From CAWBRT01 sp963814745 (GTDB taxonomy: Bacteria; Acidobacteriota; Terriglobia; Terriglobales; Acidobacteriaceae): DNA of 64,000 bases. The position numbers and the translations under genes are program-made. Where the stretch lies: contig CAWFEA010000011.1 in assembly GCA_963814745.1 (NCBI GenBank), forward strand, positions 124,001 through 188,000, written 5' to 3'. Under the pieces are notes generated by a model. It was not told the DNA's origin and searched no databases. It saw nothing but the letters and a program-made list of their open reading frames with translations. Shown here one piece after another: positions 56,291 through 64,000 of the stretch (positions are counted from its first letter, which is position 1; the number at the start of each line of letters is the position of its first letter).

Positions 56291-58551
56291 CTAAAAGCCT
56301 TTGTAAGGATTCGGCCCGATCTCACGAATACGGGCCCCAAACTGGTTGATGATTTCCGGCAGACGGCTGTAGTCGTCCATGCCGAGCTGCTGCAGGTGAA
56401 TGCGCTCGGACTCCAATTGCAGCCGCTGCAGGGTTTCCTTGACGTTTTCCAGGCGGCGGTTCGCCAGCTCGCTGCCGCTGCATGAAGTGGCACTGATAGT
56501 CGTCGCCGAAGTGGCATCCGAGCAGCATCACGCCGTCGATGCCGCGCGAGAGCGCGTCGGCGATCCAGACGATGTTCATCGAACCCAGGCAGCGCAACGG
56601 AATGATGCGCACGCAGGCGTCGTAAATCTGACGGCGCCTGGCCGGCCATGTCGAGCGCCGGATAGGCGTCGTTCTCGCAGGCCAACACCAGAATGCGCGG
56701 CTTCTCTTCGAATTCATCGGGGACTTCGATCGCCTTCATCATGCCGGCAATCATGTCCACCGAGTAATTCTTGAAGGAGACGATGCGCTCCGGACAGGCG
56801 CCCATGCAGATTCCGCAACGCCGGCAGCGGTAGGGATTGGGTTTCGGCGTGCCCTTCTCGTCTTCATCGAGCGCGCCGAACGGGCATTCCTCGGTGCAGC
56901 GCTTGCACTGGGTGCAGCGTTGCAGGAAGAAGCTGGGATAGGAGAGATCGCCCGCGCGCGGATGCACGGCCTGGCCGCGAGTGGCCAGTTCGATGGACTG
57001 AATGGCCTTCATCGCCGCGCCGCTGGCATCCTCTTCGGCTAACGCCGCGTCCATCGGCGCGCGCACCGCGCCCGCCGCATAGATGCCGGTGCGCAGGGTC
57101 TCGTAAGGGAAGCAGACGAACTTGGAATCGTGGAATCCGCCTTGCAGCACCGGCAGATCGGGGCCTTGGCGGTAATTGAGGTTCAGGATCTCCGTCCCCT
57201 CATAGTGCTTCAACTGCGCAATCGACGCTTCCGCATCCTTGCGCTGGGTCTCGGATTCGTTGCGGGCCAGCTTGGCCACGGCGTCGCGCAGGGCGCGAAT
57301 GGCAGGGCCGTCGGCGGAATTCGGCACCATGCCGGTGGCCAGCACCACCAGGTCCACGGTCACCTGCATGGGCTCGCCCAGCAATTCACTGTCGAGGTTT
57401 ACCTGCACCCGGTCTCCGGCCGTCGCCGCCACCTGGGTTACCTTGCCCTTCATGAAGAAGTTCAGCGGGTGGTCCTGAACCTTGCGGTAATACCTCTCGT
57501 AGGGTCCCGGGCGTACGCATGTCGCGGTAAATGACAAAAACTTCGGCTGCGGAATCCTGCTCGCGAAGGTAGTCGGCCTGCTTCAGAGTGGTCATGCAGC
57601 AGACTGAGGAGCAGTAGGCGAGGTGATCCTGGTCGCGCGAGCCGGCGCACTGCATGAACAGCACGCTCTTGGCCGGCTTGCCGTCGGACGGCCGCGCGAT
57701 TGGGCCGCGCGCCGCCATCCGCTCCAGCTCCACGTTGGTGATCACGTTCGGGCAATCCATAGCCGAGCGATGCCCAGCTTCGCCGCATCGTAGGGCTTCC
57801 AGCCGGTTGCCATCACGATGGCGCCCACGCGCTGGATCGACGTTTCCGACGGTCCCGCGAGCGTGACGTCGAACATGCCGGGCTGGCCCTCGGTCTTGAC
57901 GATCCTGGTCGAGCAGAGCACCTTGATGCGCGGGTTGGAGACGACCGCCTCGAGCTTGCCGGCGAGTCCGTTGGCGGACGCTTCCGTGTAAGGCGCGCGC
58001 GTGGGAAACAGCTTTTTGAGGCCTTTGAGGAATCCGCCGAGCTGCGGCTGCTTCTCGACCAGCACCACGTCGAAGCCGGCGGCGGCCGCTTCCAGCGCCG
58101 CGGTGATGCCGGCAATGCCGCCGCCCACCACCAGCATGGTGCGGGAGATGGTCTCTTCCGGCAGCGGCTCCAGCGGCTCCATCTTGGCCGCTTGGCGATG
58201 CCCATGCGAAGGTAGTCTTCGGCCAGCATCTGCGTGTCTTCGTGCTGCGGCTTGTGGCACCAGGCGACCTGTTCGCGCAGGTTGACGCGCTCGAACACCA
58301 TGCCGTGGATCGAACTGGAAAACATTCGGTTTTGAAGCGCGGCGAGCAGGCGGCAATCGACCACCGCGTCGACCTTGCCGCTCTCCAGGTCCTGGCGGAT
58401 CATCGCCGCGCCTTCGTTGCCGCAGAGGGCCGCATGGGTCCGGCAGACCGCCGGCTTATACTCCGATTGCGGCCATCGGCCAGCTTGGCCACGTCCACCG
58501 CCTCGCCGATGCCGCAGCCGGTGCAGATGTAAAGCCGAGTTTCTTATCCAT
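56291..58551 (-). CDS. qmoB: QmoB, FAD/Fe-S subunit, several frameshifts
   Basis: The span corresponds to about 750 residues, as in known QmoB, but at least four single-base shifts break it (near 58530, 58480, 57780-57510, 56620-56490). The N-terminus MDKKLGF continues, in the corrected frame, YICTGCGIGEAVDVAKLAD. Then come the HdrA-like FAD fold (VVGGGIAGITAALEAAAAGF), two ferredoxin sites (CTQCKRCTEECPFGALDE and CRRCGICMGACPERIVSF) and an MvhD-like tail (LGCHFGDDYQCHF), ending REIGPNPYKGF at 56291. It is the HdrA/MvhD-type electron-transfer subunit of the Qmo complex. Confidence 0.85.
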
Positions 58552-59826
58552 GGCGCACGCCCCCATGGCGATTTGCAGCGCCTTCAGGCCGCCCCGGTGG
58601 CGTCCTGAACGGTAGCGGAGACCTCGGCCGGCCGGTTGGCGCAGCCGGCGCCGCACCAGGCCGGGCGGTCCATTCGATCACAGGAAGCCGAACTCGTCGA
58701 GCTTGAACGTCAGCGGGCAGCCCGTCAGTCTGCGGCACCATTCCGGTGGCCAGCACCACCAACTCGAAGGTGCCGCGTGCATCTTCTTGCCGCCGAGCAC
58801 ATCCTCCGCCGTGACCCGCAGATCGCTGGTCTCTGCGTCTTCTTCCACCTTGCGCGACCTTGCCTTTCACCAGTTCCAAGCCTTCGTCGGCGCGCACCTT
58901 GGCGGCGAACTCCTGCAACTGTCCAGGGGTTCGGACATCGATATAGAACATCGTGATCGTGGCTTCGGGATAGAGTGTGCGAAGGTAGGTGGTCTGCTTC
59001 AGCGAAGCCGTGCAGCACACCGTCGAGCAGTAGGGCAGGTGGTTCTCGTCGCGCGAACCGGCGCACTGCACGAAGGCCACCGATTGCGGCGCCTGGCCGT
59101 CGGAGGGACGCAGCAGCTTTCCGCCGGTCGGGCCATCGAAGGCCGCCATCCGCTCCAGGATCACGTTGGTCACCACGTTGGCGCACTTGCCGAAGCCGAG
59201 ATTGTCGAGTTTGGAGGCGTCATAGGGCTTCCATCCGGTGGCCGCGATCACCGAGCCGACGCGAAAAGTCTTGCGCTCGTCGCTTTGCGCCAGGTCGATG
59301 GCTCCGTATTTGCAAACATCCGCGCAGGCGTGGCAGCCGGCGGCGCAGGCGGCGCGATCGAGCACATAGGTTGCTGGAAACGCGGCCAGCCGGCGCGCAT
59401 ACACCGCCTTGGTCTTCGTCATCCCGAATTCCAGCGGATCGGCAATCTCCGACTTGCACACCTCGACGCAGTCGCCGCACAAGCGTGCAGGCCGAGCTGA
59501 CGTAGCGCGGAGCGATCTTGACCGTGGCTTCGTATCGTCCGGGCGCGCCTTCCAGCTTTTCCAACTCCGCCAGCGTCAGCACCGTAATCCGCAGGTGGTT
59601 GCGCAGGCGGCGGAAGTTGATTTCGAGGCCGCATGAGGGCGGGCAGAGCTTGGGGAAGTAATTGTGCAAGCGCGGCTACACGGCCGCCGAGGTAAGGCGA
59701 TTTTTCAATCAGGATGACATCGAGACCGGCCTCGGCGCCATCCACCGCCGCCGTCAGTCCCGCGATGCCGCCGCCGATCACGAGGAGGGCTTGGCTGTTT
59801 CCGTTCGCGTTTTCCGTAGTAGGCAT
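58544..59826 (-). CDS. qmoA: QmoA, HdrA-like flavoprotein subunit, several frameshifts
   Basis: The ~1280-bp span fits a QmoA of about 420 residues. The N-terminal FAD motif LLVIGGGIAGLTAAVDGAEA is in the first frame. Cysteine segments CGDCVEVCKSEI and CAAGCHACADVCKYGAI and the core SVAFVQCAGSRDENHLPYC follow in others, with breaks near 59655, 59490, 58860 and 58650. The frame that continues GAALKALQIAMGACA runs straight into the qmoB start, so the exact C-terminus is uncertain. With QmoB it forms the soluble part that donates electrons to or takes them from AprBA. Confidence 0.85.
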
Positions 59827-59832
59827 AATGAT

Positions 59833-60665
59833 CTAGGCCGGCGAGGCTTCCTTGGCGCATGCCTCGGTCGCAGTGACTCGCCGTTGCTGGGCCGCGGACT
59901 TGCTCATCCGCATGGCTTTTTGTTGATACAAGCTGAAGGCCAGCCACTCGACGGCGAACTCCATCAGCTCTTCATCGTCGTTGCGGAGCGCGTCGACGCG
60001 CGCTTCGTCAAGCTCGAACAGGCTCAGGAAGCGGGTATCGAAGACAAAGCTGCGAAAGCGGTCGAGGTCGTAGAGCGCCATGTAATACATCGCGCACTGC
60101 TCGGTGGTCAGCGCTTCCTTGCGCTCCGCGGCCAAAGCCAGCAGACGGCGTGAACGGCGACTGCATGACATCGTAGGGTTCAACTTCCTGGCTGTCGATG
60201 CACTCGCGCACCGTGCACTCCCGGCCCTTGCCGTGGCCGTGGCACAACTCTTCCTTCACTGCGAAATAGAAGCGCTCGGTGGTCGCCTGCGGGGTTGCCC
60301 GGTTCCGCCATGCCCAACGGATACATGCGGCAGGCCCAGGGACGGTTGGCGTAAACTCCGCAGCCTTTTTCGCTGATGAACTGGCACTTCTTGTCGCCGT
60401 CGTTCATCCTGAGAAACACCACCGGCACCCGCTTCTCGGCGGAGTACGCAACCGAGGCGTATTGATCCAGGAACTCGGAGGAGGTCGATGCGCAGCGCCT
60501 GCTTCATGCGCAGCACGTCGTAAGGGGTCAGCAGGATGGAAACGTCCTGGCAGCAGTGTCCGAAGCAGTCATGCGCCGGATCGCACTGGAACTGGAAGCG
60601 GTCATCGGGCCCAGCCGAGGCGTACTTTGAAGGACTTCTTTTTCGGGGAATTCAGCCTCAGCCAT
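59833..60665 (-). CDS. YkgJ-family cysteine-cluster protein, several frameshifts
   Basis: About 275 residues across at least three shifts. The start is firm: AAGGAGG before the ATG at 60665, then AEAEFPEKEVLQSTPRLG. Conserved cysteines (FQCDPAHDCFGHCCQDVS, CQFISEKGCGVYANRPWACR, MYPLGMAEPG) are those of the Fe/Zn-chelating YkgJ (UPF0153) fold. The C-terminal half is helical (TTEQCAMYYMALYDLDRF). It lies between the zinc-ribbon gene and qmoA in the apr-qmo order; a role in cofactor or metal supply to the complex is inference. Confidence 0.75.
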
Positions 60666-60684
60666 AGCAGGGCCTCCTTAATAC

Positions 60685-60951
60685 TTATTCAGTCGTGAGA
60701 ATATTGGAGCGCAAAGCATCTTGGACCACACGGGCAGCGGCCCGCGCTCTCCCGTGGCGGGATCGAAGCGATGACGATAGGAGGCCGTCGCGTTGAATTT
60801 CTCCAGCATCCAATTCCAGCCGCGCACATAATACGGACACTCGTCGTTGAAGCAGACGTACTGAAATCGCCTGCTCCCAGGTGTTCAACTCCGGGTTTTC
60901 CCACTTAACCAGTGCCTGACCGCAGTGCGGACAACGGGTTTGGTTCAGCAT
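60685..60951 (-). CDS. Small zinc-ribbon protein, frameshifted near 60870
   Basis: About 88 residues after one correction. The N-terminal CPHCGQALVKWENPE knuckle pairs with a second, CFNDECPYYVRGWNW, in the corrected frame, giving a four-cysteine zinc ribbon. The C-terminus VWSKDALRSNILTTE is in frame. AGAGGT precedes the ATG at 60951. It lies between aprA (behind a terminator) and the YkgJ-type gene. The function is unknown. Confidence 0.65.
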   Translation of the reverse strand: MLNQTRCPHCGQALVKWENPELNTWEQAISVRLLQRRVSVLCARLELDAGEIQRDGLLSSSLRSRHGRARAAARVVQDALRSNILTTE

Positions 60952-61010
60952 ATCCAAGGTACCTCTTTGCCATCGCGATGGATTGCGATCCCCGCTCGCT
61001 TTGGGGATGG

Positions 61011-61047
61011 AAAAACGGGGCGGGACCCGCGGATCGAAGCCCCGCCC
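61011..61047 (-). terminator. Intrinsic terminator after aprA
   Basis: Seven bases after the aprA stop the minus strand has the stem GGGCGGG/CCCGCCC with a 16-base loop, followed by CGTTTTT. It suggests that aprBA forms its own transcript, with the zinc-ribbon/qmo genes expressed by read-through or from another promoter. Confidence 0.6.
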
Positions 61048-61053
61048 TTGACC

Positions 61054-62990
61054 CTAGTCGGCTCCAGCCGTCTGAGCCTTGTCTTCGAAGATCTGCAGGA
61101 TCGGCCGTGAGAACACTTCCCACTTGCCGCTCTTGGGATCGAACCGGCAATTGGCGAAGACGTGCCACTTCTCTTCGTCGAGGTGCGGCTTTGTCGGCGC
61201 GGAAGTAGTATCCGGGCCAGCGCGTTTCCTCACGGAACAGCACCGTGCGGACGTGCGCTTCCGCCTGCCACATGCGGTGAATGTTCTCCCAGCAGCGCAT
61301 CAGCTCGTGTAAGTTCGAAGCTGCCAGCTTCTGGGAGTCTTCCTTCAGGAAGGCCAGCAGTTCCAAGGCCCTGTTCAAGCAAGGGCTTCGTTGGTGGTGA
61401 ATTGGGCCGTGATGCCGCCCGCGTACTCGTCCATGATCTTCTGGAGGCGGAACATGAACATGCGGGGCTTGATGTAGTTGGGGTTGATCTCCGGATCGGT
61501 GGTGGCGTTCTTGTTCTGCTCGAAAGTATCCAGAGGTTTCAGGATCTCAGCTTTCAGGCTTTCCAACATCGGCCGCATCGACCGCCGGCATGGTGTTGTT
61601 TTCCACCACGAACTTGACCGCGGCTTTGGCGGCGATGCGCCCTTCGGCGTGGGAACCCGAGGAGAACTTGTGGCTGGAAGCACCGGAGGCGTCACCGGCG
61701 CAGAACAGGCCCTTCACGGTGGACATGTTCGCGTAACCCCAGAAGTAGTCCGCTCTTGGTCTCATCGGTCTGCAGGTCTTCCGGACCGCTCACCCAGGCG
61801 CCGGAAGCGCCGGAGTGCGAGCCGATGAAGTAAGGCTCGGCCGCGGCGATCTCCGAACTTCGCTCTTCGGGCTGAACGTTGGTGGACAGCCCAGAGGATA
61901 GCCTGTGAGATGGTCATATCCAGGAAGTCTTCCCAGGCCTCGGATTCGAGATCCTTCATCTTCTTCTTGTAGGCCTTCGGGATCGTCCTTGTAGGTGTCG
62001 GCGATTTTCTGGATGGCTTCCTCGGTCCGCATGCTGATCGGGCCCTTGCCTTCCATCACGTCCAGCATGCCGAGGTAGTTGCGCAGGTTGGCGGGAACGG
62101 GCTTGACGCGGCCATAGGGGCCCCACTTTTCCAGCTCCGGCCGGCGCTCCACCATGTAGTCGCCGCCCTGGGAGTTGGTGGCCCGGGACTTGAACAGCAG
62201 GAACCACGCGCCCACCGGACCGTACGCATCCTTGAAGCGCACCGGAATGAAGCGCACTTCCTGGCAGGTCATCTCCGCCCCGGCCTTGAAGGGTGAAGTA
62301 GGCGGAGGAACCCGAGTTCCAGGGTGGATACCAGGCGCGGCCCATGCCTTCGCCGGAACTCCGCGGTTTGAAGACGTGCACGGCGCCGCCCATGGCTACC
62401 AGCGTAGCCTTGGCTTTGAACACGTAAAACTTGTTCTCGCGCACCGAGAACCCCACCGCGCCGGCGCAGCGCTCGCCATCCATGAGCGGCCCGACGATGA
62501 AGACGCGCTCGAAGATCTGGCCCACGCCGCTTTGCAGCAGGGCGTTCTTGGCAGCTTCCGCCACGACCACCTTGTAGGATTCGCCGTTGATCATGAGCTG
62601 CCAGCGGCCCTCATGAACGTAAGCGCCTTTCTCGTCCTTCCAGATCGGCAGGCCCCACTTCTCGAACAGGTGCACGGTGGAATCCACGTGCCGGGCGATG
62701 TTGGCCACCAGGTCTTCGCGGGTGATGCCCATGAGATCGTTGCGCACGTAATCCACATAGTCCTTTACGGTGTTGGCGCCGTCCTTCAGGCCCACGTACT
62801 GGTTAATGGCGGACAGCCCCATGCGCCACGGCGCCGGATCGGTCCACCGCGGCTTTATCAACCAGCGTTACCTTCAAGCCGTGCTGCTTGGCCCAATAGG
62901 CAGCTTCCACCGCCGCTCCGCAGGCGGCCATGCCGCCGCCCAGAATGAGCAAGATCGGTTTCTACTGTCACAGTTTCAAAATTAGGCCAT
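61054..62990 (-). CDS. aprA: Adenylylsulfate reductase alpha subunit, about nine frameshifts
   Basis: The ~1935-bp span matches an AprA of about 640 residues, but the frame breaks roughly every 200 bp (near 62950, 62850, 62290, 61975, 61893, 61752, 61570, 61380, 61190). Bridged, it reads LLILGGGMAACGAAVEAAYW (FAD site), VDRSGAVAHGLSAINQYVG, SQGGDYMVERRPELEKWGP, WGYANMSTVKGLFCAGDAS and ends ILQIFEDKAQTAGAD. It reduces APS to sulfite and AMP, or the reverse, on FAD. The ATG at 62990 has a strong GAGAGG site but needs one base removed; the GTG at 62971 is the alternative. It overlaps the aprB stop. The errors are probably technical. Confidence 0.87.
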
Positions 62991-63445
62991 TGGCTTCCTC
63001 TCCTCTAGTCTCAGGGTGAAAACCTCGGGCAGACCCAGCGACGCGGGTTCGGTGAATAAGCGCGGCGCGTCCAGGTCTCGCCTTGGTTTCAAAGCCGCCG
63101 TCCGGCACCGCTGTCCCTTCCGGCGTGGTGCGGATCGGGAATTTGAAGCGTTTGATCGTTCCGTTACGGAACTTCACCGTCCACATGATGGAATCTGTGG
63201 AGCGCAAGGGCGTAGCGGAAGCCCCCAGCGGGACGAAATCGGCATAACCGCGTATTTCCACGGCCTGTGTGGGGCAGATCTTGACGCAGTTGTAGCACTC
63301 CCAACACATCGAGACGTCGCGGTTGTACGCCTTCATCGTTCTCTTTGTCCAAGACCATCAGGTCGTTGGGGCAAATGTACTGGCAGGCGGTTTTATCCAG
63401 CGCCTTGCACCCATCGCATTTTTCAGGATTAACGTAACTCGGCAC
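62982..63445 (-). CDS. aprB: Adenylylsulfate reductase beta subunit, two frameshifts
   Basis: About 150 residues after bridging shifts near 63345 and 63075. A GTG start at 63445 follows GGAGGT. Two [4Fe-4S] motifs are clear: CDGCKALDKTACQYICP and CWECYNCVKICPTQAVEI. The C-terminal part (FVPLGASATPLRSTDSIMW, then TVKFRNGTIKRFKFPIRTT) is the AprA-wrapping tail, ending RLEERKPMA with its stop inside the aprA start region. It carries electrons from QmoABC to the AprA flavin. Confidence 0.88.
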
Positions 63446-64000
63446 TCATCACCTCCAGGCCATCGTTCGATCGATGAAGCCCTGATTAAGACTGGCCGAA
63501 TAAGGAGCCTCGTTTTTTCCGGAGTTCGTGTTGATCGAGGCATGCAGCGTGCCCACTGCCGGCGGCCGAACGGCAACAAGAGATGAGACAAGTGAAAAAC
63601 CCTGCCGCCATTTCATGCCGTGAACCCGGACATCCGGAGAGGGGTGGACGATAAGCGATACGATCAAGGAGGCGGCCGGGCGGGAGCGCCATCTCTCTGC
63701 GCCGGCAGCCCCGATGAGTTCCACCCGAGACAAAAAATGGCATCGGAGCCCGACAGAGAACCACGCATGCGAATCCCACGCCGGGAGGCTTTTGGAATCT
63801 GTCCGTGAACTCCCGACATCCAACCTCCGGCAGCTTCAAATTGACCGTGAAGTCATAATGGGGCTTGGACACCGGTTGCTTCCGTGAGCTAAGTCACATC
63901 ACACTATGAAGGTGATCACTATCACGTGTGCGCGTGTGACGTTGGCGCTAATCTTAGTTGTTGCTTTCCGTCACGTTTAGGACAAAACGATGGATGCGCT
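63446..64000. other. Region upstream of aprB, no supported gene
   Basis: Some 550 bp without a convincing gene. Frames on the minus strand here lack family similarity or a good start. At the very edge, AGGAC and an ATG at 63990 on the plus strand could begin a divergent gene that is cut off by the window. The candidate operators below lie in this region. Confidence 0.4.
63884..63925. promoter_or_regulatory. Two candidate operator palindromes
   Basis: GTGA-N6-TCAC at 63884-63897 (GTGAGCTAAGTCAC) has the symmetry and spacing of CRP/FNR-family sites. GTGAT-N4-ATCAC lies 14 bp further on, at 63912-63925. They are about 440 bp from aprB but only about 65-100 bp from the possible plus-strand start at 63990, so they may serve either gene. 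Confidence 0.4.

Noticed and set aside
63449..63872. Two long minus-strand frames upstream of aprB
   Set aside because: They lack a convincing ribosome site, have no family features and show an arginine/proline-rich composition like out-of-frame GC-rich DNA.
1..64000. tRNA, rRNA and origin-of-replication features
   Set aside because: I looked for T-arm-like GGTTCGAATCC motifs, rRNA segments and DnaA-box clusters and saw none I could support.

Overview
The window looks like a chromosomal or metagenome-assembled fragment of an anaerobic member of the Acidobacteriota. This is inferred, because no rRNA or tRNA is present. Support comes from the moderately GC-rich composition, the abundance of short dispersed intergenic repeats, a long secreted protein with NVGIGTT-type repeats, a sigma/anti-sigma/DUF3106 triad, and a sulfate-metabolism cluster of the kind reported for anaerobic acidobacteria.

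Layout. (a) 1-17.6 kb: a small-molecule catabolism island. It holds four MFS transporters (three are close paralogues), a sugar-type periplasmic binding protein, an enolase-superfamily dehydratase, an SDR, an isocitrate/isopropylmalate-type dehydrogenase, two M24-fold hydrolases, a GntR/FCD regulator, an HMGL-like synthase, a zinc alcohol dehydrogenase and a D-2-hydroxyacid dehydrogenase. Two genes here are internal-deletion remnants. (b) 17.7-24.4 kb: a decayed IS21 element, a frameshifted NVGIGTT-repeat surface protein and about 1.8 kb of non-coding repeats. (c) 24-35.5 kb: an SDR, a 4-hydroxybutyryl-CoA dehydratase-family protein with an extra N-terminal Cys-rich domain, a LysR regulator, two RraA-family enzymes and a 2-oxoacid (pyruvate or acetoin) dehydrogenase E1alpha-E1beta-E2 set. 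(d) 36-51 kb: a metallophosphoesterase, an NHL-type propeller protein, a two-gene version of the large ATP-dependent 2-hydroxyacyl-CoA dehydratase/benzoyl-CoA reductase activase, a probable structured RNA, an ECF sigma/anti-sigma/DUF3106 operon and a PEP-synthase-like protein. (e) 51.4-63.5 kb, all on the minus strand: aprB-aprA, a zinc-ribbon protein, a YkgJ-type Cys-cluster protein, qmoA-qmoB-qmoC, sat, a small membrane protein, a TSUP permease and a lipoprotein.

How the genes work together. Sat activates sulfate to APS. AprBA interconverts APS and sulfite. QmoABC exchanges electrons between the quinone pool and AprBA. The TSUP permease probably moves a sulfur oxyanion. DsrAB is not in the window, so the direction (sulfate reduction or sulfite oxidation) is not settled here. 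The acyl-CoA dehydratase and the activase genes fit strict anaerobic fermentation or amino-acid/aromatic catabolism.

Sequence quality. Many conserved genes carry single-base frameshifts with good homology continuing on both sides. They are densest in 56-63.5 kb, where aprA alone has about nine. They look like sequencing or consensus indels rather than decay, so these genes are annotated as CDS spans with the breaks noted. By contrast, the dapA-like gene, the asparaginase/hydantoinase chimera and istA/istB have lost large internal segments and are called pseudogenes.
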